From the NCBI GenBank assembly GCA_021814615.1, contig JAKAHZ010000002.1:18281-82280 (forward strand): 64,000 bases of DNA. Direction: 5' to 3'. The position numbers and the translations under genes are program-made. Shown here one piece after another: positions 56,563 to 64,000 of the stretch (within the stretch, counting starts at the first letter, position 1; each line of letters starts with the position of its first letter). A model generated the notes under the pieces. That model saw only the letters and a program-made list of their open reading frames with translations, did not search any database and was not told the DNA's origin. Origin of the DNA: Nitrospirota bacterium. Lineage in GTDB: Bacteria; Nitrospirota; UBA9217.

Positions 56563-57951
56563 TCAAACCGGAGAAACCGAGGAAAGGTCGATGTCCAGGA
56601 GCCGGATCTTCTGCTGCAGGTTCTGGCGGTGGATGCGGAGGATGCGCGCGGCCTCGGAGATGTTGCCGCCCGATTCGATCAGGGCCGCCATGATCAGGCT
56701 TCGCTCGAACTGGTATTTCGCGTCCTTGAGCGGCATGAGCGGGATCTTCTGCGCTTCGCCGGAGAGCTTCTTCTCTTCGAGGGTGTACTTCGGCAGATCC
56801 TCGCGAAGGATCACCGGCCCGGCGGTGAAGGCGATAGCGTATTCGACGGAGTTCTCGAGCTCGCGGATATTGCCGGGATAATGGTAGTTCATCAAGGCCT
56901 GCATCGCTTCCTTGGCAATGCCCGTGAGCTGCTTCTCCTCGGCCTTGCCCTTGTGCTTCTCCAGGAAATGGTTCACCAGGAGCGGAATATCCTCCGCTCG
57001 CCGGCGGAGCGGCGGCAGCTCGATGGGGATCACGTTCAGGCGGTAGTAAAGGTCCTCGCGGAAGGTCTTGTCGACGATGCACTTCTTCAGGTCCCTGTTC
57101 GTGGCCGCAACGACGCGTACGTTCACGCGCCGGGGCTGGGTGTCGCCGATGCGCAGGAACTCGCCCTCCTGCAGGAGCCGCAGGAGCTTCACCTGGAGCG
57201 GCGTGGCCAGCTCGCCGATCTCGTCCAGGAAGAGCGTGCCCTTGTCCGCCTCCTCGGCCAGGCCCTTCTTGTCGGCGATGGCGCCGGTGAATGCGCCCTT
57301 CACATGCCCGAAGAGCTCGGACTCGATCAGGCCGTCGGGGATCGCGCCGCAGTTCACCGTCACGAACCTCCTGCGGGCGCGGACGCTGTTGGAATGGATC
57401 GCCCGGGCCACGAGCTCCTTGCCCGTGCCGCTCTCGCCCGTGACCAGGACCGTGGATTCGCTCGACGCGGCATGGCGCATGACCCGGAAGACCTCGCGGA
57501 TCTCCGGGCTGTTCCCGATGATGCTCTGGAAGGAGTAGCGCGTCTCGATCTGCGTCCGGAGCGCCAGGTTCTCCTGCTCCAGCCGTTTCTTCTCGAGCGC
57601 CCGGCGGATGGGGATGCGCACCTCGTCGGGCGTGAAGGGCTTGGGAATGTAATCGTAGACGCCCTTCTTGATTGCGTCCACTGCCGAGGGGATCGTGCCG
57701 AAAGCGGTGATGATGATGAAGACGCTGTCCGATTCGATCTCGCGCACCTTGTCGTAGAACTGGATGCCGTCCATGCCGGGCATCTTGAGGTCGGACACGA
57801 TCAGGTCGAAGACGGATTTTTTGACCTTTTCCACGCCGTCGGCGCTGCTGGTCGTCGTCACGACATCGAGCCCCTCGATCTCGAGGATCGCCTTGACCGC
57901 CTCGCACACGCTGGCCTCGTCGTCCACCACGAGCGCTTTCAGTTTATCCAT
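56563..57951 (-). CDS. NtrC-family sigma-54-dependent response regulator
   Basis: Receiver 'ALVVDDEASVCEAV', 'TGESGTGKELVARAIHSNS', 'FGHVKGAFTGAIADKKG', Fis HTH. Confidence 0.95.
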   Translation of the reverse strand: MDKLKALVVDDEASVCEAVKAILEIEGLDVVTTTSSADGVEKVKKSVFDLIVSDLKMPGMDGIQFYDKVREIESDSVFIIITAFGTIPSAVDAIKKGVYDYIPKPFTPDEVRIPIRRALEKKRLEQENLALRTQIETRYSFQSIIGNSPEIREVFRVMRHAASSESTVLVTGESGTGKELVARAIHSNSVRARRRFVTVNCGAIPDGLIESELFGHVKGAFTGAIADKKGLAEEADKGTLFLDEIGELATPLQVKLLRLLQEGEFLRIGDTQPRRVNVRVVAATNRDLKKCIVDKTFREDLYYRLNVIPIELPPLRRRAEDIPLLVNHFLEKHKGKAEEKQLTGIAKEAMQALMNYHYPGNIRELENSVEYAIAFTAGPVILREDLPKYTLEEKKLSGEAQKIPLMPLKDAKYQFERSLIMAALIESGGNISEAARILRIHRQNLQQKIRLLDIDLSSVSPV

Positions 57952-59608
57952 AGAGCGGCAGCCTCACCCGGAACGTGGTCCCCTTCCCCACGGTGCTCTC
58001 CACGGCGATCTCGCCGCCGTGTTTCTGTATGATACCATAACTGACCGCAAGCCCCAACCCCGTTCCCTTCGTGGCGTCCTTGGTGGTGAAGAAGGGATCG
58101 AAGATCTTGTGCAGGTGCTCCTCGGGGATGCCCTTGCCCGTGTCGGAAAAGACGATCTCCACGTGCCGTTCAGTCCTGCGCGTCCTCACCTCGATCCTGC
58201 CGGGAAGCGTGATGGCATGGATGGCGTTCAGCAGGATGTTCAGGACCACTTGACCCACCTGCGCAGGATCGGCGTAGACCTCGGGCAGGTCGTCGGCAAG
58301 CTCCACGGACAGGTCGATCCCCTTGAAGGCCTCCTGGGCTGCCAGCGATTCGGTGATCTCGCCCACGGGCCGGTTGATGTTGATCTTTTCCGGCTTGATC
58401 ACGCTCTCGCGCCCGAAGTTCAGGAGCTGCCGCACGATCGTGCGGGCCCGGTCCGTCTCTCTGGCCATGAGCTTGAGCTTCTCGTGGCGGGGATCGCTCG
58501 GGGGGCACTGCTCCAGCATGAGGTTGGAAAAGGTGAGGACCGAGGTCAGCGGGTTGTTGATCTCGTGGGCGATCCCGGCAGCCAGCTTGCCGATGGAGGC
58601 CAGCTTCTCCGCCTCCACGAGGCGCGCCTGCTTTTCCTGGATCTGCTTGATCACGTCCTCGAGCGCCCCCAGGGTGTGGTCCAGCTTCCGCTCCATCTGG
58701 TTGAAGGAGTCGGCCAACGCTGCGATCTCGTCATGCCCCGCGACCTTGATGGTCTCGGAAAAATCGCCGCGGGCGATCTTCTTGGTCACGCGCTCCAGGT
58801 CGTGGATGGGATCGACGATGCTCTTGGCAAGCTTGATGTTCACGACCGTGCCGGTGCCGATGATCGCGGCAAGGGCGAGGAAGAGCAGCATGATCGACGT
58901 CTTGATCTTGGCCTCCACCTCCTCCCGCTCGCGTCGGGAGATATTCTCGGTGAAGGTCTGGATGTTCCGGGCCGTGCCGCGCATGCTCTCCACGGACGCG
59001 GCCTCGTCGCGGTACAGGCGGTAGAGGCGCTCCACCATTTCCGCATAGACGCCGACTGCCACATTGCCCTTGAGCGCGGCGCTTGCGACCGCGGTCCGGA
59101 ACCGTTCGAAAGCGGCATCGTTCCGGTCGAGCATGACATTCTTCTCGTGCCGCCGGAGATTCAGAAATGCCTCATGAAGCCCCGGCGCCAGTCCTTGTTC
59201 CACCGCCCTGCCGCGGCGCCGCACCAGTTCTGCCAGCTCGCCCTGGGAGTTGTAATTCGCGGCGATGAGCTCGAAGATCCGTTCGTACTCGGCAAGCGTA
59301 CGCTTGAGCATCGTGAAATCGTCGATGCCGATCTCCGTGATGATCTCCGCCTGAATATTGTCGATCGAATCCTTGAGCGTTCCGAGGTAGCTTCTGAGGG
59401 CGTCGAGATTGGCGGGGTCCCGGTATAGCAGGAAATTCTTCTCGAACCGGCGCACTTCCAGCATGGTGTTCGTGATGTCGTCCGCCGTTTCGACGAGCTT
59501 CAGCCGCGTCCCGATGGTGCGCAGCTCCTTGTAGGCGAAAAAGCCGAGCACGACGGCGAGCAGCATGTAGAGGCCGAACCCCACCAGCAGTTTTTCTCGG
59601 ATTTTCAT
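57944..59608 (-). CDS. Sensor histidine kinase (HAMP, HisKA, HATPase)
   Basis: '[21 protein letters not shown]', '[24 protein letters not shown]'; 8-bp overlap with its regulator. Confidence 0.95.
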   Translation of the reverse strand: MKIREKLLVGFGLYMLLAVVLGFFAYKELRTIGTRLKLVETADDITNTMLEVRRFEKNFLLYRDPANLDALRSYLGTLKDSIDNIQAEIITEIGIDDFTMLKRTLAEYERIFELIAANYNSQGELAELVRRRGRAVEQGLAPGLHEAFLNLRRHEKNVMLDRNDAAFERFRTAVASAALKGNVAVGVYAEMVERLYRLYRDEAASVESMRGTARNIQTFTENISRREREEVEAKIKTSIMLLFLALAAIIGTGTVVNIKLAKSIVDPIHDLERVTKKIARGDFSETIKVAGHDEIAALADSFNQMERKLDHTLGALEDVIKQIQEKQARLVEAEKLASIGKLAAGIAHEINNPLTSVLTFSNLMLEQCPPSDPRHEKLKLMARETDRARTIVRQLLNFGRESVIKPEKININRPVGEITESLAAQEAFKGIDLSVELADDLPEVYADPAQVGQVVLNILLNAIHAITLPGRIEVRTRRTERHVEIVFSDTGKGIPEEHLHKIFDPFFTTKDATKGTGLGLAVSYGIIQKHGGEIAVESTVGKGTTFRVRLPLYG

Positions 59609-59693
59609 GGTGTGGCGCTATTATAGCGTATGCCCCCGTCAAAAGGAAGGGGCCCGGCGCATGCGCGCCGGACCCCCGGGGGAGAGCGATGAA

Positions 59694-60137
59694 TCAGACC
59701 CAGCAGGGCTCTTTCACGACGTAGACGCAGCAGGGACTGTGGCGCACGACCCGCGCGGCAACGCTTCCAAGCTGAAATCTGCCGCTTCCGTTTCTTCCCC
59801 GGCTGCCGATAACGACGATGTCGATCTTTTCCCGCTCGGCGAAAGCGATGATCTCCTGCGCCGGCGAGTCGCCTATGGCAAGGACCGCGTTCACCGTGCC
59901 GCGGCAGGCGGTCCGGAGCGGGCCGGTCGACCGCTCCAGAAGATCTTCCGCCCGGCGTTTCATGCTTTCGAGCAGGCGGTCCCGCTCGGACGCCGTGAGC
60001 TCCAGATCGATGTCCGCAACCGACGGAACGATCGTCATCACGAACACTGTTGCGGGACGATTGTCCGCCAGGGCCGATACCACCTTGAGTCCCTCCGCCG
60101 CCTGCTGGGAACCGTCGACGGGCACCAGTATCTTCAT
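59694..60137 (-). CDS. Universal stress protein (UspA family)
   Basis: 'MKILVPVDGSQQAAEGLKVV', 'DIVVIGSRGRNGSGRFQLGSVAARVVRHSPCCVYVV' with the ATP-binding G-x2-G-x9-G(S) motif. Confidence 0.92.
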   Translation of the reverse strand: MKILVPVDGSQQAAEGLKVVSALADNRPATVFVMTIVPSVADIDLELTASERDRLLESMKRRAEDLLERSTGPLRTACRGTVNAVLAIGDSPAQEIIAFAEREKIDIVVIGSRGRNGSGRFQLGSVAARVVRHSPCCVYVVKEPCWV

Positions 60138-60145
60138 GGCAACGC

Positions 60146-60862
60146 CTACACTTCCTTCTTCACCTTGGCCTTCTTCATCGTCAGGCCCAGGCCTTCAAAA
60201 AGATAGAAGATGGCGAATCCCCACCACATGGTATACATCACATAGAAGATGAGCAGCCCGATCATGATGCCGGCCTTTTCCGAGACCTTCTGGCCTTCGA
60301 TCTTGTAGAAGTTGTAGGCGGGCTCGACGGCTTTCTTCATCACATCGGACACAATCTTCGATTCCGGGATCATGCCCTGCTTCTTCAGTTCCTTGTCCAT
60401 GACCTTCAGAATATTCCACCACGAGGTCATGACCTCTCGTTCGTCCACGCCGTAGCGGCCGGCGACCTTGTCGCCGTCGTTCCTGAACATGTCGTCGGCG
60501 TCGGTCAGGATCTGCGCCATGATCAACCCCAGGTTGCCGTTCATCTTGATCTCGGGGCTTGCCGTGTTGGCCTGGGCGCCGGCGGCAGCAAGGAGCCGAA
60601 GCGCCAGGGGATTCATCTGATCGGGTTTGTCGAGCTTGACGGTGAGAGCAACGCTCACGGTCTTGAAGTTTTCATTCTTCTTTATAACGTCCGGGATGAA
60701 ATAGGACGACCCCTTGGACAAGCGGTTGAACATATCATCGGAGAACTGCAGGCCGTTTTTCCCGTCGCCGAAGACGGGCGAGAAGATCAGGACCAGAACA
60801 CCCAGGAATGTCACGGCGAGGAAAGCGCCGATGCCCAGTGCTTTTGTATTGAGTGCAGCCAT
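60146..60862 (-). CDS. Conserved two-TM protein of unknown function associated with TauE/SafE gene
   Basis: N-terminal TM, periplasmic-like middle, C-terminal TM 'IGLLIFYVMYTMWWGFAIFYLFEGLGL'; immediately downstream of the exporter gene. Confidence 0.65.
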   Translation of the reverse strand: MAALNTKALGIGAFLAVTFLGVLVLIFSPVFGDGKNGLQFSDDMFNRLSKGSSYFIPDVIKKNENFKTVSVALTVKLDKPDQMNPLALRLLAAAGAQANTASPEIKMNGNLGLIMAQILTDADDMFRNDGDKVAGRYGVDEREVMTSWWNILKVMDKELKKQGMIPESKIVSDVMKKAVEPAYNFYKIEGQKVSEKAGIMIGLLIFYVMYTMWWGFAIFYLFEGLGLTMKKAKVKKEV

Positions 60863-60863
60863 G

Positions 60864-62111
60864 TTATGCCTCCTCCCTGAGTGTCTTGACGTTCTGGAAG
60901 AACTTACTGAAGATCCAGAGCCCGAAAATCGCCACCACGATCCAGAACACGATATTGCCGACGAATTCAATAGCGTTGATGGTCGACTTGGACATGGTGA
61001 TGTATTCCAACTCCACCATTTTCTTCGGCAGCGTCGCTGCCCGGTTGATGAATCCGGCGATGATCGAAACAGCGTAGAACCCGCGGATGTGAACACCCTT
61101 CACCACCTTGGTCGTCAGCGCGCCCACCTGGATGCCGATGAGCGAACCGATCAGCATGCCCATGGCAAGAGTGTAGAACACGTACCCGTAGATCGCGTAC
61201 TGCGCGATCGAGGCGAGGCCGGCCGTGAAGATGATCTGCAGGATGTCGGTGCCGACCGTCGTGGCCGTGGAGACGCCGAAGGTATAGACGAACATGGGAA
61301 AGGTCACGAAGCCGCCGCCCACGCCCATGATCGCGGCCAGGATGCCGACCACCGCGCCGCCCAGGGCCACGAACACGCCGGAGATCTTCTTGCCCCCTTC
61401 CACATAGTCCTCGTCGAAGGTGATCATGGGCGGGATGTGCATTTTCTGGAGCTTGAGCGCGAATTCCGTCGTTCCCGCAGGTCCCCCGTGCGCATCGCCG
61501 CCCGAAGCGCCTTTCCGGGATTTCCAGAAATCCATGAGCGCGTACACGCCGAGGAAGCCCAGGAGCACTGCGTAGACCAGGCTGATGAATGCCTCGGACA
61601 GGATCGGGTCCTTGTCATAGAGCACCCGGTTGATCGCACCGCCGACGAAGGTGCCGCCCGCCGACCCGACGAGGAATGCGATCGCCAGTTTGGTGGATAC
61701 ATTGCCCAGTTTCTTGTGAACCGTTGTCCCCATGATGGCTTTCGCGAAGATGTGGAACACGTCGGTTCCCACCGCGAGGATGCCCTTGACGCCCGCAGCC
61801 ATGAGTGCCGGCGTGATGATGAAGCCGCCACCCGCCCCGATGCAGCCCGTGATCAGGCCGGCAGCGAGGCCGATGGCAATGGACACCAGAAAGATGTTCG
61901 TGGAATAGAACGCCGGCGCGTACGCCGTCTTGCTTCCCAGCATGTTGCCCGCGTCCGCCAGCGTGACCAGGAGGATCGGCAGCAGCATAAGAAACAGGAT
62001 CAGCATCTTCTTTCTGTTCTTCACGATACTCATCGACACCTCGTAATCCCACCTGGCATGCGCTACCGATGCCGCTTTCAAAAACTCGTATGTGGATCTC
62101 AACACTCCCAT
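60864..62111 (-). CDS. TauE/SafE family exporter (long form)
   Basis: Two repeats 'GLITGCIGAGGGFIITPALMAAGV' and 'GILAAIMGVGGGFVTFPMFVYTFG'; AGGAGG RBS at 62111. Confidence 0.9.
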   Translation of the reverse strand: MGVLRSTYEFLKAASVAHARWDYEVSMSIVKNRKKMLILFLMLLPILLVTLADAGNMLGSKTAYAPAFYSTNIFLVSIAIGLAAGLITGCIGAGGGFIITPALMAAGVKGILAVGTDVFHIFAKAIMGTTVHKKLGNVSTKLAIAFLVGSAGGTFVGGAINRVLYDKDPILSEAFISLVYAVLLGFLGVYALMDFWKSRKGASGGDAHGGPAGTTEFALKLQKMHIPPMITFDEDYVEGGKKISGVFVALGGAVVGILAAIMGVGGGFVTFPMFVYTFGVSTATTVGTDILQIIFTAGLASIAQYAIYGYVFYTLAMGMLIGSLIGIQVGALTTKVVKGVHIRGFYAVSIIAGFINRAATLPKKMVELEYITMSKSTINAIEFVGNIVFWIVVAIFGLWIFSKFFQNVKTLREEA

Positions 62112-62150
62112 GTGAAACCTCCCTCCTCGTGATATTGGCATTCGTAATGA

Positions 62151-62903
62151 TCAGCCGATCTGAACCAGTTCGGTCTGCAACTTGTACTTCGTGCCGCTTC
62201 CCATGAGCCGCGTATACGCGAGCGCCCGTCCGCCGTGCCCCACGAACAGCCGGTGCAGGAGCAGCATGGACGAGCCTTTCTCATTCTTCAGGATCGAGGC
62301 GGCATCCTCGCTCATTTCGCCCAGTTCGATCATCTGCACGACCTTCTGGATCTTCTTCGTCGCCCGTTCCTGCACGAGCTCGTAGAGCGGCGTCTGACAG
62401 ACATCCGCCTGATCAATGTCCGGCATCACCTCCAGGGGAATGAAGGATTCCTCGAGATAGGCCGGCTCGCCGTTCACCATGCGTTTGCACAGGATGTAGT
62501 ACACTTCGCCGGCCGCGCCCAGATGGGTCTTGATCTCCTCCGTCGGTGCCTTGGGACCGCGCATGAGCAGTTCCTTCCGCGCCACCACCCCCTCTCCGAA
62601 CATGTCCTCGGTCAGCAGGGTCTTCATGGTGATCCCGTGGTTGGGCAGGCACTGGCTGACAAAGGTTCCCCGTCCCTGGTGCTTGCGGAGATAGCTGCTG
62701 CGCACGAGCTCGGCGATGGCCATGCGCACCGTTGCCTTGCTCACATCGTACATGCGGCAGAGATCGTCCTCCGTCGGGATCTGGGATCCCGACGGCCATT
62801 CGCCCGTCACGATCCGTTCCCGGATGATTTCTTCCATCTGGACATAGAGTTTCTGCTGGCTTTCGCGATCAACGGTTTTTTCAGCGATCTTTTCGGTTAT
62901 CAT
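62151..62903 (-). CDS. GntR-family transcriptional regulator with UTRA domain
   Basis: 'YVQMEEIIRERIVTGEWPSGSQIPTEDDLCRMYDVSKATVRMAIAELVRSSYLRKHQGRGTFV' plus UTRA 'YILCKRMVNGEPAYLEESFIP'. Confidence 0.93.
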   Translation of the reverse strand: MITEKIAEKTVDRESQQKLYVQMEEIIRERIVTGEWPSGSQIPTEDDLCRMYDVSKATVRMAIAELVRSSYLRKHQGRGTFVSQCLPNHGITMKTLLTEDMFGEGVVARKELLMRGPKAPTEEIKTHLGAAGEVYYILCKRMVNGEPAYLEESFIPLEVMPDIDQADVCQTPLYELVQERATKKIQKVVQMIELGEMSEDAASILKNEKGSSMLLLHRLFVGHGGRALAYTRLMGSGTKYKLQTELVQIG

Positions 62904-62943
62904 AAGTTCATCTCTACCTGACGTTATAATGATTGCCCGGGGG

Positions 62944-62980
62944 CAAAAAAAGGGACGACCACTTGCGGTCGCATCGTCCC
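62944..62980 (-). terminator. Rho-independent terminator after 47-aa ORF
   Basis: Minus strand GGGACGATGCGACCGCAAGTGGTCGTCCC followed by TTTTTTT. Confidence 0.8.
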
Positions 62981-63004
62981 GGAGATAGGAAGAAGAAAAG
63001 GCTG

Positions 63005-63148
63005 CTATGCTTTCACCCGCACCGCCTCAACCGCTGCGGCCTCCTCTTCTTCCTTCAAAGAAAGCTTCTTTGCTTCGTCGAACTCTCCGGCTTCCGCAAA
63101 GGTGACAGCTATCATCATCTCTTCGAGTGCCTTCATAAGCTTTTGCAT
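63005..63148 (-). CDS. 47-aa acidic small protein (not in supplied ORF track)
   Basis: MQKLMKALEEMMIAVTFAEAGEFDEAKKLSLKEEEEAAAVEAVRVKA; GGAGG RBS 5 nt upstream of ATG; followed by terminator. Confidence 0.7.
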   Translation of the reverse strand: MQKLMKALEEMMIAVTFAEAGEFDEAKKLSLKEEEEAAAVEAVRVKA

Positions 63149-63185
63149 GGAGACCTCCGTTCTGATGAAGTATTGACCTCTTTAT

Positions 63186-63201
63186 TTCAATGAACGTGCC
63201 A
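63186..63201 (-). promoter_or_regulatory. Sigma-54-like promoter (TGGCACGTTCATTGAA)
   Basis: Minus strand TGGCAC-N5-TTGAA close to TGGCAC-N5-TTGCW, upstream of the 47-aa ORF. Confidence 0.55.
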
Positions 63202-63240
63202 ACATGCATATCATTGTTTAATTAAAATAAAATGAAAAGA

Positions 63241-63269
63241 GCACCAGCATGGTGCAATCATATGTTGCA
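63241..63269. promoter_or_regulatory. Dyad operators, possible enhancer-binding-protein sites
   Basis: GCACCAgcaTGGTGC (63241-63255) and TGCAAtcatatgTTGCA (63253-63269). Confidence 0.45.
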
Positions 63270-63325
63270 TTTAACGGCATGCTTTATCCGTTCAAAAGAT
63301 GCACGGAGCACTATTTTGTTGCGGG

Positions 63326-64000
63326 TTATAGGGAGATGCCGTACTGCTTGATCTTGCGCTGGAGTTGCTGGCGGTATATGCCGAGGATGGTTGCTGCGCG
63401 GGAAATATTTCCTTCAGCTTCCGAAAGGGCTGCGGTTATGGTATCGCGTTCAATTTTCGTCAGGGCGTCCTTGAGCCTCCTGGCAGCAGCCGGCGCCGGC
63501 GGGCGGGCCGCCGTTTGCCTCAAGGCCGGGGGAAGATCAGCGGGGAGGATCTCCGAGGCATTGGCGAAGGAGACCGCCCGTTCGATGATATTCTCCAGCT
63601 CCCGGACATTGCCGGGATAGGAATACTCGAGAAGCAGGGACAGGGCTTCGCCGCTGATGCACTTGATCAGGATGTCTTTTCGCTTGGGCGCGTGCTTCTG
63701 GACGAAGTGTTTTGCCAAAAGCGTCACGTCTTCCATGCGGTCGCGCAGCGGGGGAAGATGGATGTTGATGACATTCAGCCGGTAGTAGAGGTCTTCCCGG
63801 AACTGCCCCCGCTGGCATGCGGTGCGCAGTTCCTTGTTTGTGGCGGTGATGAAGCGGAGGTCGACGCGGAGCGTGCGGCTTCCGCCGATGCGCATGATCT
63901 CTCCCTCCTGCAGGACGCGCAGCACCTTGGTCTGAAAGAGCGGCGACACATCCCCGATCTCATCGAAGAAAACGGTGCCGCCATCGGACAGTTCGAGCAG
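63326..64000 (-). CDS. Sigma-54-dependent transcriptional regulator (partial; runs off window end)
   Basis: Frame open to 64000: 'LLELSDGGTVFFDEIGDVSPLFQTKVLRVLQEGE', 'REDLYYRLNVINIHLPPLRDR', Fis HTH 'GNISRAATILGIYRQQLQRKIKQYGISL'. Confidence 0.93.
   Translation of the reverse strand: MLELSDGGTVFFDEIGDVSPLFQTKVLRVLQEGEIMRIGGSRTLRVDLRFITATNKELRTACQRGQFREDLYYRLNVINIHLPPLRDRMEDVTLLAKHFVQKHAPKRKDILIKCISGEALSLLLEYSYPGNVRELENIIERAVSFANASEILPADLPPALRQTAARPPAPAAARRLKDALTKIERDTITAALSEAEGNISRAATILGIYRQQLQRKIKQYGISL

Noticed and set aside
56419-59428. 537-aa and 554-aa plus-strand ORFs
   Set aside because: Antisense to the NtrC-type regulator and histidine kinase

Overview
GC-rich Gram-negative chromosomal window. 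Gene content suggests a deltaproteobacterial or Nitrospirota-like lineage, but the organism was not identified. Most of the window is ordinary: ClC channel, Pal/OmpA lipoprotein, ModE-like regulator plus Tup-type tungstate ABC transporter, CcdA/thioredoxin, two NosL proteins, YaeQ, Dpp/Opp permeases, rsmA, a SIS/GmhA-like isomerase, a full chemotaxis operon (cheB-cheR-cheW-mcp-cheA-STAS-cheY), universal stress proteins, two sensor kinase/sigma-54 regulator pairs, DHA2 MFS, TauE/SafE exporters, phenylacetate-CoA ligase plus IorAB, a triheme cytochrome c7, and a GntR/UTRA regulator. A repeat-rich accessory region at about 30.2-37.8 kb stands out. It holds two solitary HTH/antitoxin-like genes bracketed by shared repeats, an AT-rich radical SAM gene, and a co-oriented cluster of EEP-family nuclease, SLATT-like 2TM protein, DUF2278/YukJ-like protein and small membrane protein. 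That cluster lies between two near-identical ~237 bp direct repeats (offset 4556 bp), the second of which overlaps the 5' end of an intact gene. It is the best candidate for an undescribed (possibly defence) system. Other leads: an exosortase next to a single DUF11-type putative substrate with an atypical tail; a J-domain protein with four MshEN-type 24-residue motifs; an orphan sRNA candidate (promoter plus terminator) before the gmhA-like gene; a 47-aa ORF missing from the ORF track with a sigma-54-like promoter; and several families of dispersed intergenic repeats, one showing a coding-like synonymous substitution pattern. All calls are from reading the sequence; no searches were run.
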